DNA of 64,000 nucleotides from Sympetrum striolatum. Lineage: Eukaryota > Arthropoda > Insecta > Odonata > Libellulidae. The DNA is taken from assembly GCA_947579665.1 (NCBI GenBank), contig CANPUZ010000049.1, positions 434,001 to 498,000 of the forward strand, written 5' to 3'. Position 1 is the stretch's first letter. The number at the start of each line of letters is the position of its first letter. The notes beneath the pieces were generated by a model. The model was not told the origin of the DNA. It saw nothing but the letters and a program-made list of their open reading frames with translations, and did no database searches. The position numbers were made by a program, and so were the translations under genes. Shown here piece by piece: positions 24,241-35,839 of the stretch.

Positions 24241-24458
24241 ATTTCTAATTTTAGAGACGCCTGGTGTCAAACCCAGAACCTATTGGCAGCTCTTCATACA
24301 CATTATGACTTGTTAGGACATGATCTTATTTAATGCATAGTTTGTAGACGATATCATGCCGGGAAGTATATAAAATTGGTTTCCTTTATCTCCCTAAGAA
24401 ATGCATTGAGGAATGTAAATGGCTCTCTGGAATCGAACCAAGGACATTCAGAGAAACG
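24241..24458 (-). repeat. R2 repeat fragment, inverted
   Basis: This stretch reads AGAGACGCCTGGTGTC with a T-loop-like block, then a 'catgccgggaagtat' block, then 'ctctggaatcgaaccaagga' at 24425-24444. These are the reverse complements of consecutive units in the forward arrays at 35145-35320. It is cut at 24459 by a Tc1-like terminus. Confidence 0.7.
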
Positions 24459-24490
24459 TACAGTGGCGGAAAAAATTATCGCAACACTTT
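24459..24490 (+). mobile_element. Tc1/mariner-like terminal repeat end
   Basis: A TA dinucleotide at 24459-24460 is followed by CAGTGGCGGAAAAAATTATC, a typical Tc1-family terminus opening with CAGTGGC. It interrupts an R2 fragment exactly at the TA. The opposite terminus and any transposase were not found, so the element is truncated or diverged downstream. Confidence 0.5.
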
Positions 24491-26629
24491 GCGAGCGCAC
24501 CAGTGGCTTTCACAGAAACTATTTGGAATTCTGCTTTCTGTGACTGACTGGCAACACCGAGGAAAGCCTCGAAAAGCGGTAATATTTGAGTCGGAGCCTA
24601 GAACTTACACAAATTTCCTCTCTTTCGAACTCTTCTTAGAGCCTTCGCGCGATCTCTCCCCGAGTTCGTCATGTTTATTTCGGCGTTTCTCTTTCACAGA
24701 TAATTATCGTATTTATAGAACGATAGGTTAAATATATATTTATTCCAATTTCAATCTTAAATGATATAAAATACATGGACAATAATTGAAATTTAATTCT
24801 AAACAATGTGAAGAATTCTATTCGGTTTTAATAATACGTAGGAATAAGTGGGATTGGAGTAGGAATACGCGATGTGGTGATTCTCACCTTTAGAGAACGA
24901 GAATTTTGGAGTGTAGGGGAAAATGATGTTTTCCGAGATTATAGCGAGAATAGATGGCCTATAATGGTCTCTTTTTCTGGTTAATTTGTGCGCTAATAAG
25001 GCGTTATTTTGGTAGTTTGGTTTCTCGCTCGAACATACGTCTTACGGCTGACTGCCGGATATTAATGTAAATGTAATTCTTCAAACGTCCAGTTCAAACA
25101 TAGGATATTCATTATTTGTGATAAACATTCCGAGGAGGATTTTTGATTACCACTCTTATGTTTTCAATTCAGCAATTAGAATTCGAGAAGTCGTTAGAGC
25201 GATTACTGAGTTACTAACTATGACACAATGTAAAATTTGTATTTTGTCGGAACATAATTTTTCCCCAACTTAATCATGCAGACGAAGAAAATTCGTAATA
25301 TAAATTTATATACACCATTTGTCACCTAGAATACATGAAATCATTGTCCGTCCGGAGTTAAAAGGAAAAATACCAATTCCAAAGTTAAAACAAACATGAT
25401 TTCATAAAAACCGAACAATTTCTGCGCATATATCGGACTTGTCTTACATTTTGTAACAGGGAGGTCGGTGACCTTGGTCATTAGTCAATTGTGTTGCCTT
25501 CGCGCGGAGAAATTCACGTAGAAATGCATTAAGGCTTTGATAATTCGCGAGGAAAGTCTTTAACCGCAAGTTGATCCCTTCAAAGTATTGCAGGCGCCAA
25601 TACAAAACAAACGCTGAAATGCATTACCTCGCGTGGAAAAGCTTTAACCATATGTCGAGCACTTTCAAAGCAAGTATTGCAGGTGCAAGGTATATTTTTC
25701 CTTTTCGTGCCTATATTAGCTCGACCCAGGACCCTCATTTTACAGTCGCCCAATAGAAACAATCCTCTGGCTAATTCAAAGCTCCTTCCTCACCATGGTG
25801 CTAAGGAAATTAGATGTTATTGCACTCGTAAAAATATTCCCAAATAAAATTATTATATTAGCGTATTTTAGTAAACAAAGACTTCCTAATAAACAACCCA
25901 AGTTTTTAGTACTGATACGAATTTTATGAACGTCTGACTTTATAAAGTTAATTAACCAGGATTATGCTGCCATAATAAAATTATTAATAAGCTGCTAAAA
26001 TGGACTTCTCAGTTTGTTGGGATGTGTCACAAATATAACTAGTTGCTAATAAGGAGGTGATTTTGCAGCTGTCTGACACATGTTACTGGCATATGAGGGG
26101 CACGAGCTCGAATTCCGCTTAAGTTAAATGAGTTTTTTATCTTAAACTTCTCTTGTTCGGGAAATGAACGAATGTAAGATATGATTTCCACATATATTTA
26201 TACGCCCCTGTGATGAATATACATATTTACCAGAGAGATGCAATTCATTATGGAAAAATAACCATTGGACATGAAAGATACGGAACCGATTCATCACCAA
26301 TTGTCGGTCAAGAAAATGTTTCGTGCGTCAGTGAAAATTCCTCTTCTACCAAGGATTCGAGGTCGTTCTCTGAAAGACAATTCTTTGACTCATTTTCCAC
26401 AACTAGAGGTATTTGACAGGGCCTCCTGATTTCCCGAAGCACGATGAACCTTTCGCTTTCAGTGCAGAGGATTTTCGAAAGCCTATGCGTCACTCGCAAC
26501 AACAAACCGGTCGTAAGGGAAGAAGCTCAGGCTTACTTACTCAGACTTATTGGCGACTATTTCTTAATTTCGGTCTTCACGTCGATAGACGGACAACTAG
26601 CAGGCCGCGCAAGCGAATCTTTTTCATTT
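24491..26629. other. Unassigned DNA with a local duplication
   Basis: No gene is recognised. At 25522-25696 an imperfect tandem duplication of about 90 bases repeats 'aaatgcatt', 'tcgcg.gg', 'tctttaacc' and 'gtattgcagg.gc'. Overlapping frames at 26413-26767 resemble no known protein. Confidence 0.45.
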
Positions 26630-26840
26630 TTACGCTTTAAAAAAAAAGCCTTGAGAACTATTGACATTCTTATGCATATTATTATTCATTGTTCGTCTAC
26701 AACCAGGACAATTCGCGGGTTCACAGTTTCCAATTTTCTCGGCGGTAGTTCCAAACCGATTATATAGATTTAGATTGAGATATATACCCCGCGAGCCGCC
26801 AGATGGGTATGGCAGGGGTTGTAATAACACCATCATCAAC
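26630..26840 (-). mobile_element. LINE 3' end fragment
   Basis: Read on the minus strand the segment begins with a short coding-like tail with PLPYPSGG, then 'ctggcggctcgcgggg', close to the 3' end of the LINE at 27880-30480 (its 'taccccctgccacacgcc' block). This is a 5'-truncated copy of a related element. Confidence 0.4.
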
Positions 26841-27879
26841 TAATCTACTCTATCAGCCTCTCTAATTGTCCGGGGAAAAAAGCGACCAAAAGTAATGTTT
26901 TGTGATTACTTCCCTGTAACGTTCTGTCGATGCTTCTCGGAGATCGCAATTAGGTCTTTAGTTGCACTAAAATTTCATTTACTTCGTCTTTAGGTTCTGA
27001 ACCGATAAAGCTTTCGATGAACTTCCGTCAGTTATTAGATCTTCTCACCTGGAGCGAATTCCAATAAAGAAGTGGTTAACTCTATGTCTCGGAGGCTGAA
27101 TCATATGGAGGAGAATGAAGGAGAATGGATATATTATTAATCATTCTATATTTTTATTGATTCCAATGTAGTTCTCGATTATTAATCATAGTGTATAAGT
27201 GCACACTGTTACCGAGTCTGAGAGAAATACGGATATATATAAAAATTTTTCACTTGCTCTAAATTATGTTAAATAGTCTCCTTCTCTTAAAAACATGAAC
27301 ATTGAGTAACATTACGGGGATGGAAGTCTATGGCGGAGCTGACATTTTTTCATAATCATCTATGTGTAAGAATCTACGGATTCTATCGAATGTGGACATG
27401 AATTTACAGATGATAATTAATGATTGCTTTGTCGCAGGGCCGCAGCCAGGATTTGTCTATGAGGGAGAGGGTTATAGACAGTAGAAAGAGCGAAAACACT
27501 TATACATTTCAGGGCCGGTATATTCATGCACGCTACATGATAGAAGATATGTTAAATTCTTAAAAAAACTAAAATGCATAGAAAACTAGGATATGTTCAC
27601 GGTTATGTGGCAAAATTAAAACCTTTTTGAGATTTTAGTTTGTAAAATGAATAATTGAATAATAATGGTGAATAATAATCCTCAATGATATTTGGATTTC
27701 CAGTTTTGATAGGGCCAATTTCTCTTACATTATCATTATTTCTCAAGGTGTAAGGTTTTTATCATTGTAAATATTGATTTCGAGTGCCTTTGAGTGTTTT
27801 TTGAAATCAAAGGAAGGTTAATTAAACTTTCCTTTAACTGTTATTGAATGAGAGAAGAAATAAATTAGTAGTAGTGATT
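26841..27879. other. No recognisable gene
   Basis: At 27438-27460 and 27511-27525 the words CAGGGCCGCAGCCAGGATT and CAGGGCCGG resemble hAT-type termini, but no partner ends or transposase were found. The rest is AT-rich. Confidence 0.4.
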
Positions 27880-30480
27880 TAGGAGATGATATTGAAACGT
27901 AAGTATTTTGGAGGTAGCACTACAATTTGAACAACCCAGTTACTTTGATGGAAACCGAAGACCAATCGTAGCGGAGACGGATGAATTTTTACTCTTAATT
28001 TATATGTTGTTTTATAAATACGATATATTCTGATTATTGAGTTAAAATGTCGACAGCACAGAAACACCATAAAAATATGTCTATGTAAGAACCCTTCAAT
28101 CCGCCTTTCGGCGTGTGGCAGGGGGTACAAGCACCTTAACTCTATTTTCCTAATCAATTTCTTTTGCGTATCATGCGCGGAAAAAATGAATTCTTGATAC
28201 GATTCCTTCTAGCATTTATTTCTCTAATCTTCCTCGCAGTATCAGAGCGGCCCACATCAACAGGGAGGTTGCATTATATCGATTGCATCATTTGAGAACC
28301 TAATTTCTCTGAACTTACTTAGTAAATTTATCCTTTGAATTAGTCTTCTATCTCTTAATGATTACCATCCCGCGTACTGCAACATCTGAGTAACACTCAC
28401 CGTTTTATCATGGCAATTCTGTACAAATCGTATCTTGTACGACCAATCAAATAAATGTAACTGTAATACAAAAGTTATAATCAGTGTAATCGCGAAACAG
28501 TATTTTCTCGTTTGGCTAGGTTGAATAAGAGGAATATGAGTTTTTTCTTTGAAACACAATGAGCATCCCCTCAACGATCTACTAGTTAATCTTTGCATTC
28601 TATTCACTTTTCCTATCGCATCTCCAATATGTTCTTTCAAAGATAAACTACAGCTAAACGTGACACTTAGATATTTTGTGTGGCACACTAACACTAAATT
28701 TGTTGCTGCGTGGAAATAACGTTTTTGGATGATATCTAACATCCTTACGCTTTATATACATCATTCACAAAAAAACTCTAGGTGCGTCTTACAAGATTTA
28801 TCTTTATGGAATCCGTGTTGGATCCGAATGATTCCTATCTTTATGGTAAGAAACAGAATAATAGAGCTTGCTATAATATGCTCCATTATTTTGCAGAAAT
28901 TCGAAGTTAACAAAATTACCAATAATAATCTGATCATTCTTAGGCCCCGGAGTGACGTTTAATTTCTTCCACGACATTGGGACAGTACCCTCATTAATTG
29001 ATTTCTGATAGAATTTCCTATTAATCTGTTGCAGTGAATTTCCACTAGCATCAACTTATATCTCTATGGAAATCATCTCCGAATCAATGCGCGACGTAAA
29101 ATCGTTAACTCGACCATCATCTTATGAGAAACATTTCTGGAAGTACGGGTTAAGTAAGTTAGCTATTTCTGTCGATTTATTTAAGGCAATTCCCTCTTCG
29201 CTGATAAAGCTAGGCATAGAAAACTGACCACCACGAGTCTCTCACACTTATGACCAAAATTCTTTCTAATCGCCAACTAGTGATTTTAACAGGGTTCGAG
29301 ATCTATATTCCTGGTATTCTTTTCGTGATCCTTCCTCAAATAGCTTTTGCACTTCTCTATAGTTTTGATCACCAAGCTCATGGATCTCACCGCACGGTTT
29401 AAGTTTTCTCAATCGCGAGTGAATGACTCCTATGCAACGATTCAAACTTCTTCCTCGTCTCACCTACTGTTTAGACGGAACATATTTAACTAAATCTACT
29501 TTGATTATCCGTAGAAACTCTACCCAACTATCATTTACTGTATTTTCACCCGAAAAGCGTAAAAAATTATCCAAGCCTTCGTTCAAATAAAACCTTAAAC
29601 TCAGAAATAATTGCTTTGCGAATTACATACACTTGCCTCACCGGCGTAAGAGATCTAACCGCTACTACTTTCATCCCTGCCATTATGACATCATGGTCTG
29701 ACTGTACCGTCAACTACAGCGAATCTAGTTATTATTTGTGGGTGGGAAGTGGCTAGTAAATCTAAATTGATACCTTGCCTCGCACGATTCGTTCGAGTTT
29801 TAGTCATATTTACCTGATCTAAAGCATGCAACGAAAAATTAAGATGTATTTCGTGAATTTTTTTTCCCACTGCTAGTGCTGGAGAATTTTAGGTTATCCC
29901 AATGAATATTGGTTAGGTAAAAATCTCTTCCTACGGCGATGATTGGATCTTTTATTTTTTCGAAATTTTTATGTAAGGCCCCGGATAAATCAACAATACA
30001 ACTTATTTTTTTATCGGGAGGACGACACAAAGAACAAACATTAATCTTACTTCCGTTTTGTCTGTGAATCGAGCACCAAATGATTTCGCTCCTGCTATTT
30101 TCTACGAATTCATCGCGCTTACTAATTAAATGAGTCCATACTGCTATAAAACCTCTACTGCTAGATCTACATAGTCATATTTTCAGTATATCATATAATC
30201 GGGGGAAATATCTCGCTTTGAGTAATATCCTCGCTTAACCAAATCTCTTCCTATTATGATATCCGCGCAAGTTCTCATCGTAATGTTAAGGAATTCCACC
30301 TGTTTATTACGTAAGCTCTTGCAATTTACTATTATTATTTTTAGATCTCTCAGTTCGCACATTAAAACATGGTTTCCTTTTTCGAATAACCTTTATCTTT
30401 TTTTTAAGTGAATTTTTCTTTTTTGCCATTGCAATTTTCTATGTTTTGGGGCTAAGCTCTTGCCCACCCTTTTGCCTATT
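27880..30480 (-). pseudogene. Decayed CR1/L2/Jockey-like LINE
   Basis: On the minus strand an endonuclease-reverse transcriptase polyprotein can be followed through shifts and stops. The endonuclease start is at about 30375-30331 (LKIIIVNCKSLRNK) with DIIIG.EIWLSEDI after it. Further on are GRDF..TNIHWDNL at about 29935-29880 and a HDVIMA block near 29690. A linker region lies at 29460-29120. RT fingers occur near 28893-28868 (CKIMEHII) with QHGF.KDKSC. The thumb is at 28690-28560 (YLSVTF..SLSLKEHI, LRGCSLCFKEK). The C-terminal RKIREI...NSFFPR.I is near 28180, and the 3' end lies around 28100. At least three frame changes and several stops make it inactive. The clade is by motif memory only. 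Confidence 0.75.
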
Positions 30481-32089
30481 TAAGTGGGCGTTAGTAACTA
30501 TTTCTACTGCTAAATTAAAGAATAACTTTGTCTGCGTATATTCGCTCTATTCTCTAATCTATTCGCATCTAAACCGCAAAACAATGTAGTAAACGACATT
30601 TAAACTACGGTCTTCATGGAGGGAGAGGGGTTGGGAGTGTTTCGGAAGAGTCCGTAAAGTGCACACAAATTTTAGTAAAATCAGCGAACAATAGCTGAGT
30701 ATGGTGTCTAATATATGGATCTAAGTAACCTTGAGAAGTATTTTAACATACGGAAATCAAGATGATCAAATTGGAAGCGGAAAATTTTATTCATCGCTAC
30801 GGAGAAAGTAGAGAAGTGAATACTGGCCTCTTGGAAACTTAATACAAGTTTAGATTATGCGGTCGCAAGTATTTTCGTAAGTGTGGCCCGTTCTACAGTG
30901 TAAAATCTGTGGGGCACCTGTAATTCGTCGAAAGTGTGTGATTATATTTACACTAGGAGGCGAGTACGGAATATCTAATGATTGATTATCGGACATTCGA
31001 ACCATCATTTTTTATTTGCATTAAAGATTCCAATTGTTGGTATAATTTCGATTGCATTCTAGCTCATTAATTAAATATATTACAGCTCTGGATAAATTAA
31101 ATTGAAATTAACTCTTGTAGAGTAATACACTCACTGAAGAGGAAAATCGTATTAGTGGTGTGATGAATGACTGTAACATCAATAGAGATGTGGTACCGTT
31201 GCAATTTATTATATTTTTTTCAGTCAGTATGGTTAAAGTGCATTGATGTCTCATGAGAAACACGATTTGTTATTACACAAATATTACTCCCTATTACATA
31301 TAATCTGATAGAGCTGAAAATTGTTGATTACCGTTTCCACTATTTAAAAGTTAATAATAGTGATGACAATTCCTGTCAAAAAGTTAATTGCTAAAAAGCT
31401 CTAATTGCTAAAAAGCTCTAATTGCTAAAAAGCTCTAATTGCTAAAAAGCTCTAATTGCTAAAAAGCTCTTGGAAAAGTTGAACTCCTTCAACACACGGA
31501 TTAGATTGGATTCATCGAAGGGATATTTTTAATACCTTAAGCAGTGGAAAACCATACTGCTCGAGAGAAAATAGAAAGGTAAGAATAGGACGCATCTTAG
31601 TGGTTTCTAAATTCGAATTTTTAAGTGTTGAATTCTCTTTGCAAGAATTCAATTCCATCACAATTCTAGTATTTAGACCTTTAATTCGCGAAATAATACC
31701 TCAAAATGTTCATTTTAACGTCTGATATTCCGCTATCAAACAATCTTGTTTGTAACTATCCCCCAGTGTATTATATTGACATTCTACACAACTATTTTTA
31801 TCACGACTAACTTTGAATAATAAATGGCAAAAAATGAAGACGATGAGGTAAGGCACTACTTGGAAATCTCGCGAAGGTGAGTCTTAAATGTCTGCATATA
31901 AAAACGAAACTAAAAGTCTATTTTCCATTCGTATGGACTTTGAATATTCCCGGCTTTACTGCCTCTATACAGAGTTGCCGAATTGTCGGAGTTAGAGTGA
32001 TTTCAGTTAGTTTCCACGTAATCCGCGCTCTGACGCCAACTGGTGTTGCGATAATTGTTTCCCCCACTGTACAATAGCGTTCATAGAAT
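30481..32089. other. Unassigned DNA, includes a 17-bp minisatellite
   Basis: No gene is recognised. The only clear structure is the short tandem array at 31384-31468. The first 80 bases may still be 5' LINE sequence. Confidence 0.5.
31384..31468 (+). repeat. 17-bp minisatellite, five copies
   Basis: Five head-to-tail copies of CTAATTGCTAAAAAGCT are present. Copies 2 to 5 are identical and the first differs at its first base (TTAATTG...). Perfect identity implies recent slippage or selection. Confidence 0.95.
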
Positions 32090-32195
32090 AGATTCACTAT
32101 CTCTATGTACATGCCGAGTTTTAAGTTTCTATGTCATCGGGAAGGGATTTTTTTTATCTTTAAAATCGTCGCAATACATTTTAAATGAGAGAAAT
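32090..32195 (-). repeat. R2 repeat fragment, inverted
   Basis: The blocks 'catgccgagttttaagtttc', 'atcgggaagggatt' and 'aaatcgtcgcaata' are the reverse complement of the spacer between array units in R2 (for example 35045-35090). No T-loop motif is included. Confidence 0.65.
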
Positions 32196-32699
32196 ACTAA
32201 GCTAAGAAGAAGGCAATATTGCAGGCCTTTTCTTTAGGCGATTGGGTATTGTAACAATGCCTTCAGCATATATTTATGCTTCTGCTGTTTATATTGATTC
32301 AAAATTATAAAACGTCTAGCAAGAAAGAGCTAAACATGATCACGAAACTAGAGGAAGGTTGTCCTCCAACGCACAGAATGACCCTAACAGCCAGGAGCTT
32401 CGAGGTAATGGCTCTTAAAGGCTCACTATTTTAAATAACTTTAAAAAATTCGCTTCGTAAAATATATTATAGTTTAGATGAATTCATTAATGAAAATAAT
32501 ACATACCTGTGTATTCGCGTTTTCTTTTGTATAGCATCTGAATGAATTGTAATGATGTTATGTCATGTATGTCAGTGTTTTTTCCATTTACGCTATGCAT
32601 TGCTTAGCAATGGAATACATTTATTTGTTTTTATGATCCAGTAAAATTATTATTATTATTATAATTATTATTAAAATACAACAAGCATTGTTCACTAAG
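32196..32699. other. Unassigned DNA with an ATT tract
   Basis: No gene is seen. An imperfect (ATT)n tract at 32645-32675 lies just before a reverse transcriptase scrap. Confidence 0.45.
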
Positions 32700-32905
32700 A
32701 TTACACAAAATCATTCGACACAATCTGGGATTCAGCTCTCATTCACAGACTCCAACTAACTAAAATTATACAAAGGTTTTCACATGGCGGAGCAATGCAA
32801 AGAAGAATACAGGGAACATTATCCAACAAATACAACAGGCGTACCACAAGGAGCAGTATTAAGCCAAACACTTCGGACAAATGGAAAGTCAAGCCATCGA
32901 AGAGC
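32700..32905 (+). pseudogene. LINE reverse transcriptase fragment
   Basis: Near 32715-32760 one frame reads FDTIWDSALIHRLQL, matching RT motif A (FD..W...L...L). In a different frame at 32838-32868 comes GVPQGAVLSQT, the motif B/GxPQG core of non-LTR reverse transcriptases. The change of frame and loss of the FADD region show a dead scrap. It is too short to place in a clade. Confidence 0.75.
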
Positions 32906-33879
32906 GCCTACTATCGCCGAGACGGCTACTCAGTATCACGAAAAACCCTTTTTCGAAATTCCAAATTTCAAGTCGATAAAAAGTTCTCACTAGGGTTACA
33001 AATTTACTCGAAAAAATTTTAATCAAATCGAAAAATATTTAGGTCTCCCGCAAAGGGCCCACAGTTTGATTTTTCTTTTCTAAAACGTAGATTTTTATAT
33101 TTTTTAAAGCAAATACAAAGCAAATTTTTGTTTCCAAGTAAAAAAACCTTAATATTTTATTAAATACACATATTTTTCAAATTGCAACCCATCCATTTGA
33201 TTATTTTCGATTATTTTGTTTATGGTATAGGAATTGTACAGGGATTTGAAAAGGCGTTAATGTTACACGAGAGAGATCATTTTGTATACTGTTAATTAAC
33301 ATTCTAAACTTTATATTTTTGTCCTTGAAAACAAAATTAAACACGTCATTTCCGCTGAGCGAAGTTTATTAGTTTGCATACCCTCCAGGATACTTCCATA
33401 TGATACCTTGACACATTCATCGTCACTCATGATAGAGGTCGATCAATAAAAGGTCGAAAATCGACATTTAACGCTGATTTTCCCGTTAAAGCTACCCTAA
33501 GACGAGTTTTATTTCGTGCATAGCTTTATATTTACTCATTTTTCTTTCAATATAATGTACCATTGGTCTAGCTTACACTTTATTAAGTAGTTTAAAGCAA
33601 ACCGAGTGTCTTTATCACCATTGGATACAGAGATATACCGTTCAATATGATGCGAGGTCGAAAATCCAAGATGGCGACTTTTGTTTGAATATTTCGGCAT
33701 GTTGCCCAATTGGGATTTTTTGGGATTTTGCTTATGGCTGTTCAAAGAACATCTCCATCAATTTTCAGCTCGTTAAACCAAAAAAGATAAGTTGAGCCCT
33801 TTCTTGCCTTGAAGTGGGATCCAAGTACAAACATCAAAACATAGCACGGAATAGAACGTATTGAATCCAAAGCATTGAA
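32906..33879. other. No recognisable gene
   Basis: AT-rich, short frames only. Nothing supportable was seen on either strand. Confidence 0.5.
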
Positions 33880-34250
33880 AGGATATCATACCGTGAACAA
33901 CCTAAAATGGGATTCCATTATCGCCCATTGCAATGGATAGAGGAATATAAATGTCGCACCGGCATCGAACCAAGAATCTATGGGGAAACCATAAAATTCT
34001 TATACGAAATATATTTATGACCTCTATTCATTAGCGGATCTTACGTTTGCATATTATTGGGAAAGGGATTCAAGAAAATTTTTAAATATCGCCGCAATGT
34101 ATACAAATAGGAGAATTATGCACCCGCCTGCCGTCGAAATCAAGTACATTTGGTCACAATATCATAGATATAAATATAAGAGAGCGCGTTTTCAGGGACC
34201 TCTGTGATTTTGAATTCTCTATCCTACCTGGATGTAGGTTAAAACATTTT
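33880..34250 (-). repeat. R2 repeat fragment, inverted
   Basis: On the minus strand this reads GGTTCGATGCC near 33970, the 'cctttcccaataatatgcaa' spacer, an 'attgcggcgat' block, and the 'gcgggtgcataattctcc' block next to a degenerate T-loop. This order matches 36650-36860 and 49940-50090. Confidence 0.75.
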
Positions 34251-34618
34251 TGAAATTTAATCATATTAATCACTTCAACTCAGCTGTTTATTAAAGCTTG
34301 AATTTTCAGTCGTGTTTAATCATCGTTTCCGATATCCATTTGTGTGTTTCTGAAAATTTATCCTTTAATGTGGTGCTGCTTATCTTCGAATGTATTTCTT
34401 ACAAAACTTTAGACGAATGTTGTCTTTCTCGAAGAAATTGTTCTTCCAAATGACTAGAAATTGAATATTTAGGTGACGTTATTGACGTATTTATCACTTT
34501 TTTCTTTGTCTATTTGTTTGGAAATAATTAAAGCCTGGTATTTGTTAATTACCTATAATTATGAGAAATGTGCTACGATCAAGGTTGTTACACTATTATT
34601 AATCAATTTTAATTTCCT
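34251..34618 (+). pseudogene. Possible decayed paralog of sequence upstream of the NACHT gene
   Basis: Two blocks resemble DNA just before the NACHT exon. The stretch at 34270-34308 matches 37488-37530 ('tcaa.tcag.tgtttattaa' and 'gcttg.attttc'). The stretch at 34520-34600 matches 37345-37425 at protein level (YLL...NYE.C..I, residues kept in both). The order is reversed relative to the gene side. It may be a rearranged relic. The match is short and uncertain. Confidence 0.3.
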
Positions 34619-34647
34619 CGTTGAGAATCAACGGGCACTTCCGCTAG
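34619..34647 (+). mobile_element. Helitron 3' terminus
   Basis: A hairpin (CGTTGA, loop GAA, TCAACG) at 34619-34633 is followed ten bases later by CTAG at 34644-34647 and then T. This matches the end of the Helitron at 53726-53756. No matching 5' TC terminus was recognised upstream, so the element is truncated or too diverged. Confidence 0.75.
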
Positions 34648-34649
34648 TT

Positions 34650-35835
34650 ATATGTATAGATGCTTCTCCGGATATACCCATATATATATATATATAAGCG
34701 ATCAATATTCCGCAAGTGTCACTGGCTTGAAATTCTTACGACGTATTGGCCATAACTTGTAACTCCCAGAAAAAGGCGATTTTGAACCTGAGTATCATGG
34801 GTTCAATGCCAGAAGGTCCCAAAGTTACGATTTTCTCCATAAAGATGCATTACGGGGATTTTAGAATTTTTTTCTGAGACATTTCCCGGCAAAATATAGT
34901 TGAAATTCGAGGGATCGCCTGAGGCCGTGCGTATCCGACGAAAACCGTAAATACATCTTCGAAGATTATCCTTGGTTCGACTTTAGGTCAGGACAAATAT
35001 ACTTTAATTTGGAACACAATGTGACGATTTTTAATGTTTTTTTTTAATCCGCTCCCAATAAGATGAAAACTTGAAACTCGGTATGTAGATATAGATCATG
35101 AATAAATTATATATACGCTGTTTCACGTTTCCTTGATTGTCCTTGGTTCGATCCCAGAGCGTAATTTGCCTTCCACAATTCATTTCTAATGGGGACAACG
35201 ATATCCTATTTTAGGCTCTTCCCCGTATGATAGCGACTTCAAAATTTGCATTAAATATAATCAAGTCCTACCAAGTTATAATTGTGTTTTCACATCTGCC
35301 AATATGCCCTGGGTTCGACACCAGGCGTCACTTAAATTGGAAATTGCTACGATTTTTAATTTTTTTTAACCCCTTCCCGAGAACATAGAAATTTAAAACT
35401 CGGCTTGTGAGTATAAATCATAAATTCATTTTATATACATTGTTCGTCGTTTCTCTGATGGTCCTTGGTTCGATCCCAGAGAGACATTAACGTTACCATA
35501 TGCATTTCAAACGGGGATAGCGAAGTTATATTTTAGGTCCATCCCGGTATTATTTTATTTACTAAATTTGAGTTGAATAAGTTATTTATCTGCAAGGGTT
35601 TTATATGTACTCACATCTTCCAAAGGGTCGTGGGTTTGACAGAAGGCCTCTCTACTATTTGAAACGTATGGCACGAAATTTAACTTATTTATGATTCATA
35701 TACCGATAAGTTGGAAGTTCTAGGGCAATGCATGTGAACAGAAGTAATAATTGGTAACTATTTTACGATATTCATTAAGCCTTTGAAAAGTATAGTACTT
35801 TAAGCATATGCTTGCACTATGCAAGGAACTTTACT
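34650..35835 (+). repeat. R2 repeat, forward array with six T-loop units
   Basis: The copy opens with the terminal block TAGATGCTTCTCCGGATATA, directly after a Helitron end. B-box-like motifs lie near 34800, 34974, 35145, 35312, 35467 and 35632, so spacings are 174, 171, 167, 155 and 165. The motifs at 35145 and 35467 (CCTTGGTTCGATCCCAGAG) are nearly identical, which suggests duplication of a two-unit block. The hairpin block near 35805-35845 (inverse of the 5788 start) closes the copy. No A box accompanies any unit. Confidence 0.85.
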
Positions 35836-35839
35836 CGTA

